Assembly (NCBI GenBank): GCA_043820105.1 | Contig: JBDREC010000046.1 | Span: forward strand, 18,614-82,613 | Direction: 5' to 3' | DNA length: 64,000 nucleotides | Source of the DNA: JBDREC01 sp043820105 [NCBI: Pseudomonadota bacterium] | GTDB lineage: Bacteria; Bdellovibrionota_F; JAHFAK01 | Program-made: the position numbers and the translations under genes | The notes under the pieces: model-generated | What the model was told of the DNA's origin: nothing | The model's input: only the letters and a program-made list of their open reading frames with translations | The model's database searches: none | Shown: positions 52,208 through 61,420 of the stretch, in pieces | Position numbering within the stretch: the stretch's first letter is position 1 | Layout of the letters: each line of letters begins with the position of its first letter

Positions 52208-52879
52208 ATGCAAAAGCAAATAGCTTTTATAATAATGATAGCAGCAGCAATAGCCATAATGGTTTCAGGCTGTGCTTCAAAAAATCTTGCTTACAATCCA
52301 TACTATAAAATTGGTTATGATGTGATGGGTTCTAGTTCTGATACAATTAAAATAGTGAAAAAAACAAGAACTTGTAAGCAAAAATGTAATCAGGATAAGT
52401 TTCAGGCAATTGAGCTTGGTGAAGAGCAGGTTGCAGCTGATGCTTTTATTGCAAAAGATCAAAATATTTCTGAATCAGCTTTAATGACTTTTGAAGAAAA
52501 AGAGTTCATGAAAGTCTATTTTGCTTATGATAGTTACAGGCTTAGAGCAAGTGAAGCAAAAGCTGTTAAAACAAATCTTGATAAATTGATAAATGATGAA
52601 AACCTTAATGTTGTTATTGAAGGTCATGGCGATGAAAGAGGATCAAATGAATATAACTTGGCTCTTGGCGAAAAAAGAGCTTATTCACTTTATAGAAGCC
52701 TTGTTAAAAGAGGTGTTAATCCTGAGAGAATTAAAGTTATTAGTTATGGTGAAGAAAAACCTGAAATTCGCGGTAAAGGTGAAACTATTTGGGCACAAAA
52801 CAGAAGGGCGGTTGTAATTGAAGATGGTTCAAAAGAATATGCTTTAAATCCTACAAACAATGTTCAAAGCACTTTATAA
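52208..52879 (+). CDS. Pal/OmpA-like peptidoglycan-binding lipoprotein
   Basis: 223 residues from the ATG at 52208 (GGAG 6 bases upstream). Lipoprotein signal with lipobox VSGC, Cys22. The C-terminal OmpA domain contains VYFAYDSYRLRASEAKAV and GHGDERGSNEYNLALGEKRAYSLYRSLVKRGV, the Pal-like peptidoglycan-binding signature (usually GHCDERGT-EYN). It anchors the outer membrane to the cell wall. No tol genes are adjacent, and the N-terminal part (RTCKQKCNQDKF) is unlike canonical Pal, so it is probably an additional family member under sigma54 control. Confidence 0.88.
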   Translation: MQKQIAFIIMIAAAIAIMVSGCASKNLAYNPYYKIGYDVMGSSSDTIKIVKKTRTCKQKCNQDKFQAIELGEEQVAADAFIAKDQNISESALMTFEEKEFMKVYFAYDSYRLRASEAKAVKTNLDKLINDENLNVVIEGHGDERGSNEYNLALGEKRAYSLYRSLVKRGVNPERIKVISYGEEKPEIRGKGETIWAQNRRAVVIEDGSKEYALNPTNNVQSTL

Positions 52880-53097
52880 TAAAACAATTCAAAAAAAATT
52901 CACCATCAACTTAAATTATTATTTACAATTGCTAATTGCCTTTAATCTATTTAAATAATTTTTGTGTTATTTTATTAGAAGCCACTTAAAAAGTTTTTCT
53001 ATCTTTTTCTTTTTGCCATTTTGACCAATAGTCTCTCCTTCGCAACCTGGGTTATAAGATTTTCACACTGTTTTGTTGCATAAATTTTCCATAGTGG

Positions 53098-53126
53098 TTG
53101 ACATTTATTTGCCATGCTTTAATAGT
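53098..53126 (+). promoter_or_regulatory. Sigma70-type promoter of the GH114-like gene
   Basis: Consensus TTGACA (53098-53103), 16-17-base spacer, weak -10 (TAATAG/AATAGT at 53120-53126), 25 bases before the ATG. Confidence 0.4.
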
Positions 53127-53150
53127 TTTTGAAAATATTTTGGAGTTTCG

Positions 53151-54161
53151 ATGCAAAAGTTCTTTTCTGGTTTTATGGTTTTTATTATACCCTTTTTTAT
53201 TGTTTCTTGCCTTACTTTTGAATTAGAAGATTCAATAGGTGATGATACTGAAACTTCAGCTGATGATCTGACTTACAGAAATTATATGAGACAATTTGTT
53301 CAAGACATCAGTAAATATGGAAAAGGCCTTGATGCTGATTTCATTATTATTCCACAGAATGGTCATGCTTTGTTAACTAGTGATGGTAATTATTCATCCC
53401 CAGTTTCACAAGACTATATTGATGCAATTGATGGACTTGGAAGAGAAGATCTTTTTTATGGCTATGATTCAGATGATACAGCAACTGAATCTTCAGATAC
53501 TAGAGAAATGATTTATTTTATGGATATTGCAGAGGCCAACGGTATTCAAACAATTATCACTGATTATTGTGAAACCCAAAGCTATATGGATGATTCATAT
53601 GAGCAAAACTATAATAAGGGTTATATTTCATTTGCCGCAGATCATCGTGAACTTGATAATATTCCAACATATCCAATATCACCTAATAATGCTAATTCTA
53701 ATGATATCGTGGATTTGAATGATGCAAAAAACTTTCTTTATCTTTTGAATCCTGACTCATATTCAACAAAATCAGAATTTTTAAGCGCTTTGGCTGCCAC
53801 TGATTATGACATGTTTATAATGGACTTATATTTTGATGGAGAAGCTTTAACATCAGCTGATCTGGAACAAATACAAACAAAGGCTTCAGGTGGTTCTAGG
53901 CTGTTGATTTCTTATATGAGCATTGGAGAGGCTGAGGACTATCGTTATTACTGGGAAAGTGAATGGTCTGAAAGTTTTCCTTCATGGATTGAGACAGAAA
54001 ATCCTGATTGGCCAGGAAACTATAAAGTTAAATATTGGGATAATCAATGGGAGAATATTATTTTTGGAAATGATACTTCTTATTTAAAAAAGATTATTGA
54101 CGTCGGATTTGATGGTGTATATTTAGATATTATTGATGCCTATGAATATTTTGAAGAGTAA
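53151..54161 (+). CDS. GH114-like (endo-alpha-1,4-polygalactosaminidase family) lipoprotein
   Basis: 336 residues. Lipoprotein signal with lipobox IVSC, Cys20. TIM-barrel features of the GH114/TM1410 family: DYDMFIMDLYFDG (catalytic Asp candidate), LLISYMSIGEAEDYRYYW (Glu candidate), NPDWPGNYKVKYWDNQWENII and FDGVYLDIIDAYEYF. Family members cleave alpha-1,4-linked galactosamine polymers of biofilms and fungal galactosaminogalactan. An exported copy suggests breakdown of external polysaccharide. The chain stops soon after the YLDIIDAYEYF strand; many relatives continue further. Tex starts two bases later. Confidence 0.82.
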   Translation: MQKFFSGFMVFIIPFFIVSCLTFELEDSIGDDTETSADDLTYRNYMRQFVQDISKYGKGLDADFIIIPQNGHALLTSDGNYSSPVSQDYIDAIDGLGREDLFYGYDSDDTATESSDTREMIYFMDIAEANGIQTIITDYCETQSYMDDSYEQNYNKGYISFAADHRELDNIPTYPISPNNANSNDIVDLNDAKNFLYLLNPDSYSTKSEFLSALAATDYDMFIMDLYFDGEALTSADLEQIQTKASGGSRLLISYMSIGEAEDYRYYWESEWSESFPSWIETENPDWPGNYKVKYWDNQWENIIFGNDTSYLKKIIDVGFDGVYLDIIDAYEYFEE

Positions 54162-54163
54162 AA

Positions 54164-56431
54164 ATGGATATTAAAAAACAATTATCAGATGAATTTTCAG
54201 TTAACTTAAACTCTGTTGAAAATGTTTTATCACTTCTTGATGCTGATTCAACAATTCCTTTTATTGCTAGATACAGAAAAGAAGCAACAGGGTCAATGGA
54301 TGAAATCGTGCTTAGAAAGATTGATGAGCGATATAAATATTTTAATGAGCTCATCGCACGAAAAGAAACCGTTTTAAAAACGATTTTAGAGCAAGGCAAA
54401 TTAACTGATGAATTAAAGTCAAAGATTGAAGTCTGTCTTGATAAAAGAAAACTTGAAGATCTTTATTTGCCTTATAAGCCTAAGAAGAAAACAAGAGCAA
54501 CAGCTGCTAAGGAAAAAGGCCTTGAACCTTTTTTGAAATGGATTCTTGAAGCTCAGAATGAAACGAGTAATATTTTAGAAGAAGCAAAAAAATATATTAA
54601 TGAAGAAAAAAAAGTTTTAACAACTGATGACGCTATAAAAGGAGCCAGTGATATTTATGCTGAAATGGTAGCAGAAAAGGCTGAACACAGAGAGTTTGTT
54701 AGAAACTACTTTTTTGAAAAAGGTATTTTTGTTTCTAAGGTGAAAAAAGATTTTGAAGAAAAAGAAACAAAATATAAAATGTATTATGATTACCAGATGC
54801 CTGTTAAAAATGTAGCATCTCATAATATGCTGGCTCTTTTTAGAGCAGAAAAAGAAAAGGTAATTATTTTCAAAGTTGATATTGATCTTGAAAAGCTTGT
54901 TAATTATTTGATTAAGGAAGAGTTCGCAATTTATGGTAATGCGCATGCAAGTTTTAAAAAAGCAGCGATTGAAGATGCCTATGATAGATTGATGAGGCTT
55001 TCTTTGGAAGCTGAAGTAAGGATTCAAAAAAGAAGAGAAGCAGATCTTGAGGCTATAAAGACCTTTGCCACTAACTTGCAAAACCTTTTATTATCAGCTC
55101 CAGCTGGTAATTATCCAGTAATTGCTATTGACCCGGGTTTTAGAACTGGTTGCAAAGTTACTTGCTTAGATGCAACAGGAAAATATTTAGAATATAAGGC
55201 AATATTTCCTAATGAACCACAAAAGCGATTTGAAGAATCAAGAAATACTCTTTTTGATTTTATAAAAAAATATAAGCCAAAATTTATTGCAATTGGTAAT
55301 GGTACAGCTTCACGCGAAACTGAAAGCTTTGTTAAAAAAGCGATGCAGGATTTATCAAGTGGTCTTGAAAAACCTAATGTGGTTATTGTAAATGAATCCG
55401 GAGCCTCTGTTTATTCAGCGTCTGAAACTGCGATTAAAGAATTTCCAGATCTTGATGTTACTGTTCGTGGGGCAATCTCAATTGGACGAAGGCTCATGGA
55501 TCCGCTTTCAGAGCTTGTTAAGATTGACCCAAAATCAATCGGGGTTGGTCAATATCAACATGATGTAGATCAGACTCTTTTAAAAGATAAGCTTAAACAA
55601 GTTGTTGAATCTTGTGTGAATAATGTTGGAGTGGAATTAAATAGGGCATCAGCTGAAGTCTTGTCTTATATTTCAGGAATAAATGCTCAAATCGCACTTA
55701 ATATTTTAGACTATAGAAATAAAAACGGAAAATTTAAATCAAGAAAAGAACTATTAAAAGTTCCACGGCTTGGACCTAAGGCATATGAGCAGGCAGCAGG
55801 TTTTTTAACAATCTTAGAGGCAAAAAATCCTTTAGATAATTCAAGGGTGCATCCTGAAAGCTATTATGTTGTTGAAAAAATGGCGAAGGAGTTAAGTATT
55901 GAAATAAAAGAAATTATTAATAATGCAAAAGTAATTGATTCTTTAGATGTGGAAACCTTTACTGATAATAAAACTGGAAAATTAACTATATATGACATTT
56001 TTCAGGAGCTTAAAAAACCAGGCCTTGATCCAAGGGAAGAATTTGAATATGCAAGCTTTTCAGATGATGTAATGGAGATTGAGGATCTGTCTGTAGGAAT
56101 GGTTTTAAATGGAGTTGTTACGAACGTTACAAAGTTTGGCGCTTTTGTAGATATTGGCGTTCATCAAGATGGATTGATTCATATCTCGAATATAGCAAAT
56201 CATTTTATTAAAGATCCAGCTGAAGTTTTGTCAGTTGGGCAAAAGGTTAAAGTTAAGGTTTTGGAAGTTGATAAAAAATTAAAAAGAATTTCCTTGTCCA
56301 GAAAAGAGCTTTTAGCATGGCAGGCTCAGCACAACTTAGTGAAACCTGAGAGGCTTGAAAAACAAAATGAAAAAGCGCTAAATAATAAGGCAAATTTAAA
56401 TGATCTTTTAAATAAATATAGTAAACGCTAA
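54164..56431 (+). CDS. tex: Tex-like RNA-binding transcription accessory protein
   Basis: 755 residues. Tex-N helical region (FIARYRKEATGSMDE), YqgF/RNase-H-like fold (VIAIDPGFRTGCKVTCLDATGKYLEY; NESGASVYSASE), double helix-hairpin-helix region (VGVELNRASAEVLSYISGIN; LKVPRLGPKAYEQAAGFLTI) and a C-terminal S1 domain (GMVLNGVVTNVTKFGAFVDIGVHQDGLIHIS). Length and order match Tex/YhgF, a nucleic-acid-binding factor linked to transcription and toxin expression. Confidence 0.96.
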   Translation: MDIKKQLSDEFSVNLNSVENVLSLLDADSTIPFIARYRKEATGSMDEIVLRKIDERYKYFNELIARKETVLKTILEQGKLTDELKSKIEVCLDKRKLEDLYLPYKPKKKTRATAAKEKGLEPFLKWILEAQNETSNILEEAKKYINEEKKVLTTDDAIKGASDIYAEMVAEKAEHREFVRNYFFEKGIFVSKVKKDFEEKETKYKMYYDYQMPVKNVASHNMLALFRAEKEKVIIFKVDIDLEKLVNYLIKEEFAIYGNAHASFKKAAIEDAYDRLMRLSLEAEVRIQKRREADLEAIKTFATNLQNLLLSAPAGNYPVIAIDPGFRTGCKVTCLDATGKYLEYKAIFPNEPQKRFEESRNTLFDFIKKYKPKFIAIGNGTASRETESFVKKAMQDLSSGLEKPNVVIVNESGASVYSASETAIKEFPDLDVTVRGAISIGRRLMDPLSELVKIDPKSIGVGQYQHDVDQTLLKDKLKQVVESCVNNVGVELNRASAEVLSYISGINAQIALNILDYRNKNGKFKSRKELLKVPRLGPKAYEQAAGFLTILEAKNPLDNSRVHPESYYVVEKMAKELSIEIKEIINNAKVIDSLDVETFTDNKTGKLTIYDIFQELKKPGLDPREEFEYASFSDDVMEIEDLSVGMVLNGVVTNVTKFGAFVDIGVHQDGLIHISNIANHFIKDPAEVLSVGQKVKVKVLEVDKKLKRISLSRKELLAWQAQHNLVKPERLEKQNEKALNNKANLNDLLNKYSKR

Positions 56432-56499
56432 ATAATGTAAAAGAATTAAGGAATTATAGTATTATCCATAAGTGTAATTTAAGAAAAAGGAGAACTTTT

Positions 56500-56805
56500 G
56501 TGAAAAAATTATATTATGCAAAACCTTTTTTGCGTTCATTTTCTAATTCAGTTAAAGCAGCCTGTATTTCAGGTAGCGCGGCAAATGAAAGCGGTTGGAC
56601 CTGTGATGTTGGTGAGGTTCCTGGTATCGACGATCGATGTCATCCAGGATACTCTGCTATTTTGTATGAACCATTGTGGTACTATGCTTGTATGTCTACT
56701 GGGGAAGCTGCAGCTGGCGCCAATGATCCATGTAGTGGTGGCAGTACAGCAATAGTAACTGAAACCGGCAATGTATGTATTTCGGGCGGAGATTATGTCC
56801 CTTAA
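56500..56805 (+). CDS. Six-Cys repeat peptide, RiPP-precursor-like
   Basis: 101 residues from a GTG at 56500 with a strong AAAGGAG site. The N-terminus MKKLYYAKPFLRSF matches the Y-x-KP-x-L leader start seen in many ribosomally made peptide precursors. The rest has six Cys (C22, 35, 47, 64, 78, 93), each followed within two to four residues by Gly (CISG, CDVG, CHPG, CMSTG, CSGG, CISG). No Sec signal. No radical SAM, LanM, YcaO or PqqD-like maturase lies within the window. It could be a metal-binding or surface peptide instead. The next gene encodes a secreted putative Zn hydrolase. Confidence 0.65.
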   Translation: MKKLYYAKPFLRSFSNSVKAACISGSAANESGWTCDVGEVPGIDDRCHPGYSAILYEPLWYYACMSTGEAAAGANDPCSGGSTAIVTETGNVCISGGDYVP

Positions 56806-56926
56806 TAGATTATTCTAAAGAAATTTATCCGTCTTTTTATTTGACTATTTAATCATAGCTTGGCATGCAATGCGTTACCTCTGTGCCTGCTGTAAAAAAA
56901 AATATTTAGTAATAGGGTGAGCTTTT

Positions 56927-57730
56927 ATGAATTCAAAAACTCTACTTCCTATATTTCTAAGCTTCTATTTTTCTATAAATATATTTTCCTTAGATGAGCA
57001 AAGTGATATTGCCACTGAAACTATTGAACAATACCAGCTTGGAGATAAAATAATTAATATCGTTGAATACAAAAAAGGAAAATCAGATATTGTTTTTTTC
57101 AATATGCATGATGATGAAAATACAGGAGTTGAAGCTGGTCGCCAAGTTATTGATGAATTTGGAGGTAGGCTAATTGAAATTAAGTCAGAAGGCGATCGTC
57201 TTTTATGTTTTGACATTAAAGGCAAACGATACATCTTTGATCCTAATAAAATATTTACAGACAAAGGGATTGAGGCAACTTTAAAAAAATATGGAGACTA
57301 TAATAAGCTAGCCCATGAAGAAGTGACAAAATTAGCCAATGTATTAATTGAAAAAGTTCTAAAAGATGAACCTAAAATGATTGTCACTCTTCACAATAAT
57401 GATAATGGTGATTTTAATATTAGAAACTATCGTGATAGGGCTTTGTTTGGAAGACAAGCTCTTGATTATTATTACAATGATGAAATTGACAGAGATGATT
57501 TTTACTATGTAAACTCTGAAGTAGAGTTTTATTATTTTACCAGTCGCGGCTATTCAGCAGTTTTGCAAGACAATGATTATATGACAAGTGAAGGTGATGA
57601 TGGATCTTTTTCTGTTTACGCTGCTCTTCATTACTTGCCTTATATTAATGTTGAAGTCCAAGATGGGCATTTTGATGTTCAATATGAAATGATAATCAAG
57701 GTGCTGGAATACCTTGAGAAAGTAATATAG
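56927..57730 (+). CDS. Secreted protein, possible M14/AstE-like zinc hydrolase
   Basis: 267 residues with a signal peptide (MNSKTLLPIFLSFYFSINIFS). FFNMHDDENTGVEAG carries H61-x2-E64 and MIVTLHNNDNG carries H156, the spacing and order of metal ligands in M14 carboxypeptidase/succinylglutamate-desuccinylase folds (H-x-x-E then H). NFNIRNYR nearby could supply the Arg. I do not recognise a named family. It might process peptide ends in the periplasm, possibly of the six-Cys product upstream; that link is speculative. Confidence 0.55.
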   Translation: MNSKTLLPIFLSFYFSINIFSLDEQSDIATETIEQYQLGDKIINIVEYKKGKSDIVFFNMHDDENTGVEAGRQVIDEFGGRLIEIKSEGDRLLCFDIKGKRYIFDPNKIFTDKGIEATLKKYGDYNKLAHEEVTKLANVLIEKVLKDEPKMIVTLHNNDNGDFNIRNYRDRALFGRQALDYYYNDEIDRDDFYYVNSEVEFYYFTSRGYSAVLQDNDYMTSEGDDGSFSVYAALHYLPYINVEVQDGHFDVQYEMIIKVLEYLEKVI

Positions 57731-57775
57731 ATTCTTTAGATTTATTAATCACCTTAAAATGAAGCTGCATTTTTT

Positions 57776-58552
57776 TTATTCATTAAGCAGATTATCTAAA
57801 TTATATTTTTCAGGTAAGCTCCAAGGGGTGTCATAAACTTCTTTTAATAAATCAAACGAGTCATCATATCCTAAGTTAGTTAAGGGAATCGAAGCACTAA
57901 TTGAACAATAATAGTTTTCATTGCATGAGCTTGCTTCAAAGCAACCAATAGCATTACCACCACCAGTTGGAAAATCATAGGCCTTGCAGATTAAATTATC
58001 ATATCCTTTTATTTTAAATGTGATATTTCCATCATAAGTTGTATAATGAAGCACTGGATAATATGTTTGGGGGCGCTTCATAACTTCTTTTGCTATTGCC
58101 TCATAATGTTTTTCTATTTCATTATGGGTGAAAACATGGATTAATTGATACCCTGAAACATATGCAAACGGTCCTCTTGTCAAGGAAACATCACGGTGAT
58201 AGTGTAAAGTAATTGTGTTTTTACTTTCAGGGTTTGTTTGGAAAATGCAGTTTCTATCTTTGGAAGTATAAAATATTATTGGATAATTATCATCAATTTG
58301 TCTTTTTTCTCCATCATAATATTCACCAATTTCAATAAATTTTTCTTCTTCATACTCGCATATAACATCTTCATAGACAATTCGTTCTTTTTTTCTTTCT
58401 TCTGTTTCTTGTTCCTTTTCTGTGTCAGTTTTAAAGTAGTTGCCAGCGCTATTTATCAATTCATCGATGTCATCAAGAATATTAGCTTTTACATTAATTG
58501 AAATTAGTAGGCAAATTAATAGAACTGTTGTTGTTATTTTTGAATATCCCAT
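57776..58552 (-). CDS. Secreted Cys-containing protein of unknown function
   Basis: 258 residues from the ATG at 58552 (GGAG 6 bases upstream; a TTG at 58564 is less likely). Signal peptide GYSKITTTVLLICLLISINVKA. The mature part has a charged coiled stretch (TEKEQETEERKKER) then mixed beta structure with paired Cys (VICEYEEE, RNCIF, NLICKAY, IGCFEASSCNENYYC). No family recognised. It is convergent with the preceding gene. Confidence 0.72.
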   Translation of the reverse strand: MGYSKITTTVLLICLLISINVKANILDDIDELINSAGNYFKTDTEKEQETEERKKERIVYEDVICEYEEEKFIEIGEYYDGEKRQIDDNYPIIFYTSKDRNCIFQTNPESKNTITLHYHRDVSLTRGPFAYVSGYQLIHVFTHNEIEKHYEAIAKEVMKRPQTYYPVLHYTTYDGNITFKIKGYDNLICKAYDFPTGGGNAIGCFEASSCNENYYCSISASIPLTNLGYDDSFDLLKEVYDTPWSLPEKYNLDNLLNE

Positions 58553-59170
58553 CTCTTTCTCCAATTAAGGTTTTTGATTTGTTTCATTGTTGCTGCCCTA
58601 AAAGAGGTGGTTTTTGATTTGATTGATTTGACACATAGCGCAAGCTATATGCTTTTGCAAGGTAAAAATGCCTCGTATTTTTTTCTCCACTGCCTTTTTT
58701 GGTGACAGAGCCCATTTTAATGATATGGAAATGGATAAAGATGGTTTTAGAATATGTTTCCTGTGACAAGTAGATCTCAACTTATATCCATATAGTTTGT
58801 TTTATTGTCACTTTAACATAAATTTTTATTTATCAAATTGTAAGCTTTTTAAACTATTGCACTTTAATGATTCCTTGCCTTGGTCTTTAAGTTGCATTAT
58901 TAGAGCTTTCTAACACTATCAGAACCCTAGTCTTAGCTTGCCTGATGTTTCTAGACAATGACAATGGGTTAAATTGTAAAAATCACAATTAAAACAATAA
59001 TAATATTTTTGGTTCATCTCCAATTCGAATACCTAAACAATAGTACACCCAGTCTCCAGTTAAATCGGAGAATAAGAGCGCAAAAATCATTAGCCTCATT
59101 TTAATCTTAATCATAATCCTAAACTTAATCCTAATCTAATAGTGTGTTATGTTTATAGAAAAATTATTCT
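58553..59170. other. Non-coding, decayed stretch
   Basis: About 620 bases without a credible gene. Short opposite-strand frames at 58584-58780 lack a ribosome site and a recognisable product. The right end contains simple TTAATC-like repeats and abuts a truncated gene. Confidence 0.5.
59096..59142. repeat. Degenerate TTAATC/TAATCC tandem repeats
   Basis: Six or seven degenerate copies of a 6-7-base unit (TTAATCT, TAATCA, TAATCCT) just before the truncated FAD gene. Confidence 0.55.
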
Positions 59171-59881
59171 TTGTGGGTACTCAGATTGGAGATGATCCTT
59201 TTTAATTTAAATGAAGAAGTTTTTGCTGTTCAAGAATTTGCTGATCATGTTTTAGTGAGTTCAGAAAAGAAAACTTATAAAGCAAAATATGTAATTTTAG
59301 CTACACCTTCATATGTCGCAAATAAGCTATACTCCCCAATTTCCCAAATCGAAAAAGATTTAATGTCCTCTGCTTATGGAAAGATTATTTCAGTTGTTTG
59401 TAAAACAAACAAGAGATGGTGGGATGATGAAAAGTTAAAAGGTCTATATTCAATGTCATTTCCAGATCGCGAAGCTTCCATTTTAGGTTCAATTCTTTTC
59501 TTATCTGCTATTCCAAATCGAGTTCCAGATGATAATGAGGTTTTGCAGATATTTTTAAGTGAAAAAGGAAGCGAAAAACTATTTAATTTTAGTAAGGAAG
59601 TCATCATAAGTGCCTTCAAAAGAGAAATTGATGTCTATCTAAATGGTTTTTCTTCTTCTCTGGAAGATTATAAGATTAAGAAATGGTATGGAGGTATGGT
59701 TAATGTGCCAGTTGGCAAGGCAAAACTAATAAAATCCTATAGAGAGCTAATATCAGAGAAATTCAAAGAAGCTAATAGCCGAGTAATCTTAGCAGGAGAT
59801 TATGTTAATATCCCAGGTCTTGAAGGAGCATACTCAAGTGGACTTTGGGCAGCTGAAAAAATTGAAAATGCGATGAAATAA
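59171..59881 (+). pseudogene. N-terminally truncated FAD-dependent amine oxidase/HemY-like gene
   Basis: 236 codons encode only the C-terminal half of a flavin oxidoreductase: YKAKYVILATPSYVANKLY (the second-strand FAD motif), RWWDDEKLKGLYSMSFPDR, and the C-terminal FAD loop VILAGDYVNIPGLEGAYSSGLWAAEKI. The N-terminal GxGxxG Rossmann half is missing, and the upstream 600 bases do not contain it in any frame. The frame opens from TTG/ATG around 59171-59192 without a ribosome site. Most likely a deletion remnant. Confidence 0.75.
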
Positions 59882-59885
59882 AATC

Positions 59886-59953
59886 TTGACAGTTGACGCT
59901 ATGTGCAATAGTTGAGTTTGCGTGACGTCAAATTATCTCTTGATTTGACGCAA
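59886..59953. promoter_or_regulatory. Cluster of TTGACG motifs in both orientations
   Basis: TTGACA (59886-59891), TTGACGC (59893-59899), palindrome TGACGTCA (59923-59930) and TTGACGCAA (59945-59953). The last two form an 11-base-pair bulged hairpin (TTGCG..TCAAAT with ATTTGACGCAA). It looks like a multi-site operator or structured element between the truncated gene and the hydrolase gene; the remaining 150 bases show nothing clear. Confidence 0.45.
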
Positions 59954-60100
59954 TGGCCAATGATTATGGTACCTTTGAAACAATCTATTCATTTAATAGC
60001 ATATTTAAAAACTACTTTTTTTGAGCATCTTTATGAAATCCAACACAATAATTTTAATTAAGCGGCTTTTTTAGCTTTAGCTTAGAAAGGGGTTTTCGGG

Positions 60101-61285
60101 ATGAAGACAAGTTTTTTGATTAGTTTAATTGGTGCACTTTTATTTTTTCTGTCTTCAAGTACTTTTTCAGAACAGATTCCAGAAGGTCCAGATCTTGATA
60201 TCTCTCATTGTGACTTAGAAGGTGATTATAAAATAATTGATCACATTGTAAAGCAATATAATGATGATTTGGTAATTGAGGAAGTATTTATTCAGGAATT
60301 AGATTTAGAAATTGAGCAATTTTCTTTTACCAGATTGTATAAAAAAGATCTTAAAGAATTCAAAACTCCAATTATTATGAGACCTGGTTCTAATATGAAT
60401 TTTGATTCATTTTTAATTGGTGAAAATCCTTTGGCTGAGGCTTTGGCAAATGAAGGTCATTTGGTTTATGGATATAATCCCAGACCTGGTCAAATTGAGT
60501 TTATGGAATGGTTTTCTTCACATCATACTGAATCTTGGGGTATGGCTCAAAATGTTCGAGACATGAAATATCTGGCTGATGTTGCCTTTTGTGATACTGA
60601 AAAAAAACCTGTTTATTTAGGTTATTCCATAGGGGCGATTATTGGTTATGCTGTTGGCAATGCACATCCTAATGCTTTTTCTGGAATGATTCTATTAGAT
60701 GGAACTTTATACTCAACAAACCCTGAATTTATAGAGAATTTTAAGGCTAGTTGTGAAGAAGCTGAAGATGCCCTTGCACATTCAAATTATTTAGAAAGTG
60801 CTACTTGTGGTGTTTTTTATGCAACAAAAAAACTAGCAGATTTAAGTGATGCTGCTTTTGGTGCATTATATGATGCTTTAACAAATCCAATGGAAGGAAT
60901 GACTCCAGGCTATACCTATGTTACAGCAGATGATCCAGAAGCTAAAACGTTTAAGTATTCGTCAAAAGAAAATTTAATGACTCTTGTTGAAAATATTAAT
61001 ATTTTTCAAACATGGGCTGTTTATAGAGATTATCGTTGTGAAATCTCATCTGGCGAAAGAAAATTTACAAACAACTTATCAGAATTTAAAGCGCCTCTGT
61101 TAGCTGTTTCAGCTGAACATGGATTTGGTGATTATATCAAAGAAGGCCTGACAATTTGGGGAAGCGATGATAAGACTTATATTAAAAAAATAGGATATTC
61201 ACATGCTGATTTAATGTGTGCCGTTGATCAAGATAGTGCTTTGAATAATGATGTTCTTGCATGGTTGAGAGATAGGAAATTTTAA
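60101..61285 (+). CDS. Secreted alpha/beta hydrolase, acid-lipase-like
   Basis: 394 residues with a signal peptide (MKTSFLISLIGALLFFLSSSTFS). The fold runs PIIMRPGSNMNFDSFL, YGYNPRPGQIEFMEWFSSHHTESWG, nucleophile S176 in YLGYSIGA, and a probable catalytic H368 (YSHADLM) near the end; PLLAVSAEHGFGDY lies where the acid is expected. The layout resembles gastric/lysosomal acid-lipase relatives and secreted esterases. A good AAAGGGG site lies 8 bases before the ATG. The substrate is probably an external lipid or ester. Confidence 0.82.
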   Translation: MKTSFLISLIGALLFFLSSSTFSEQIPEGPDLDISHCDLEGDYKIIDHIVKQYNDDLVIEEVFIQELDLEIEQFSFTRLYKKDLKEFKTPIIMRPGSNMNFDSFLIGENPLAEALANEGHLVYGYNPRPGQIEFMEWFSSHHTESWGMAQNVRDMKYLADVAFCDTEKKPVYLGYSIGAIIGYAVGNAHPNAFSGMILLDGTLYSTNPEFIENFKASCEEAEDALAHSNYLESATCGVFYATKKLADLSDAAFGALYDALTNPMEGMTPGYTYVTADDPEAKTFKYSSKENLMTLVENINIFQTWAVYRDYRCEISSGERKFTNNLSEFKAPLLAVSAEHGFGDYIKEGLTIWGSDDKTYIKKIGYSHADLMCAVDQDSALNNDVLAWLRDRKF

Positions 61286-61298
61286 AGAAAGTATAGTG

Positions 61299-61316
61299 TT
61301 CAGCATATAGGCTGAA
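61299..61316. other. Short palindrome after the hydrolase gene
   Basis: TTCAGC (61299-61304), six bases, GCTGAA (61311-61316). No T-run follows, so it is a weak terminator candidate. Confidence 0.3.
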
Positions 61317-61420
61317 GAGTTCAGAGTTTGGTCTAATGCTTGTTTTTTGTTTCAATTGACAAACCTTTTTAATCTATAATTAATAAATACTATTTTAAAA
61401 TTATCTTAATATGGTGAAAT

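Noticed and set aside
56861-56874. Sigma54-like TGGCATGCAATGC before the secreted hydrolase-like gene
   Set aside because: The -24/-12 spacing is two bases short of the strict requirement.
58584-58780. Two short overlapping minus-strand frames
   Set aside because: No ribosome site, no domain, mutually overlapping, in a decayed stretch.
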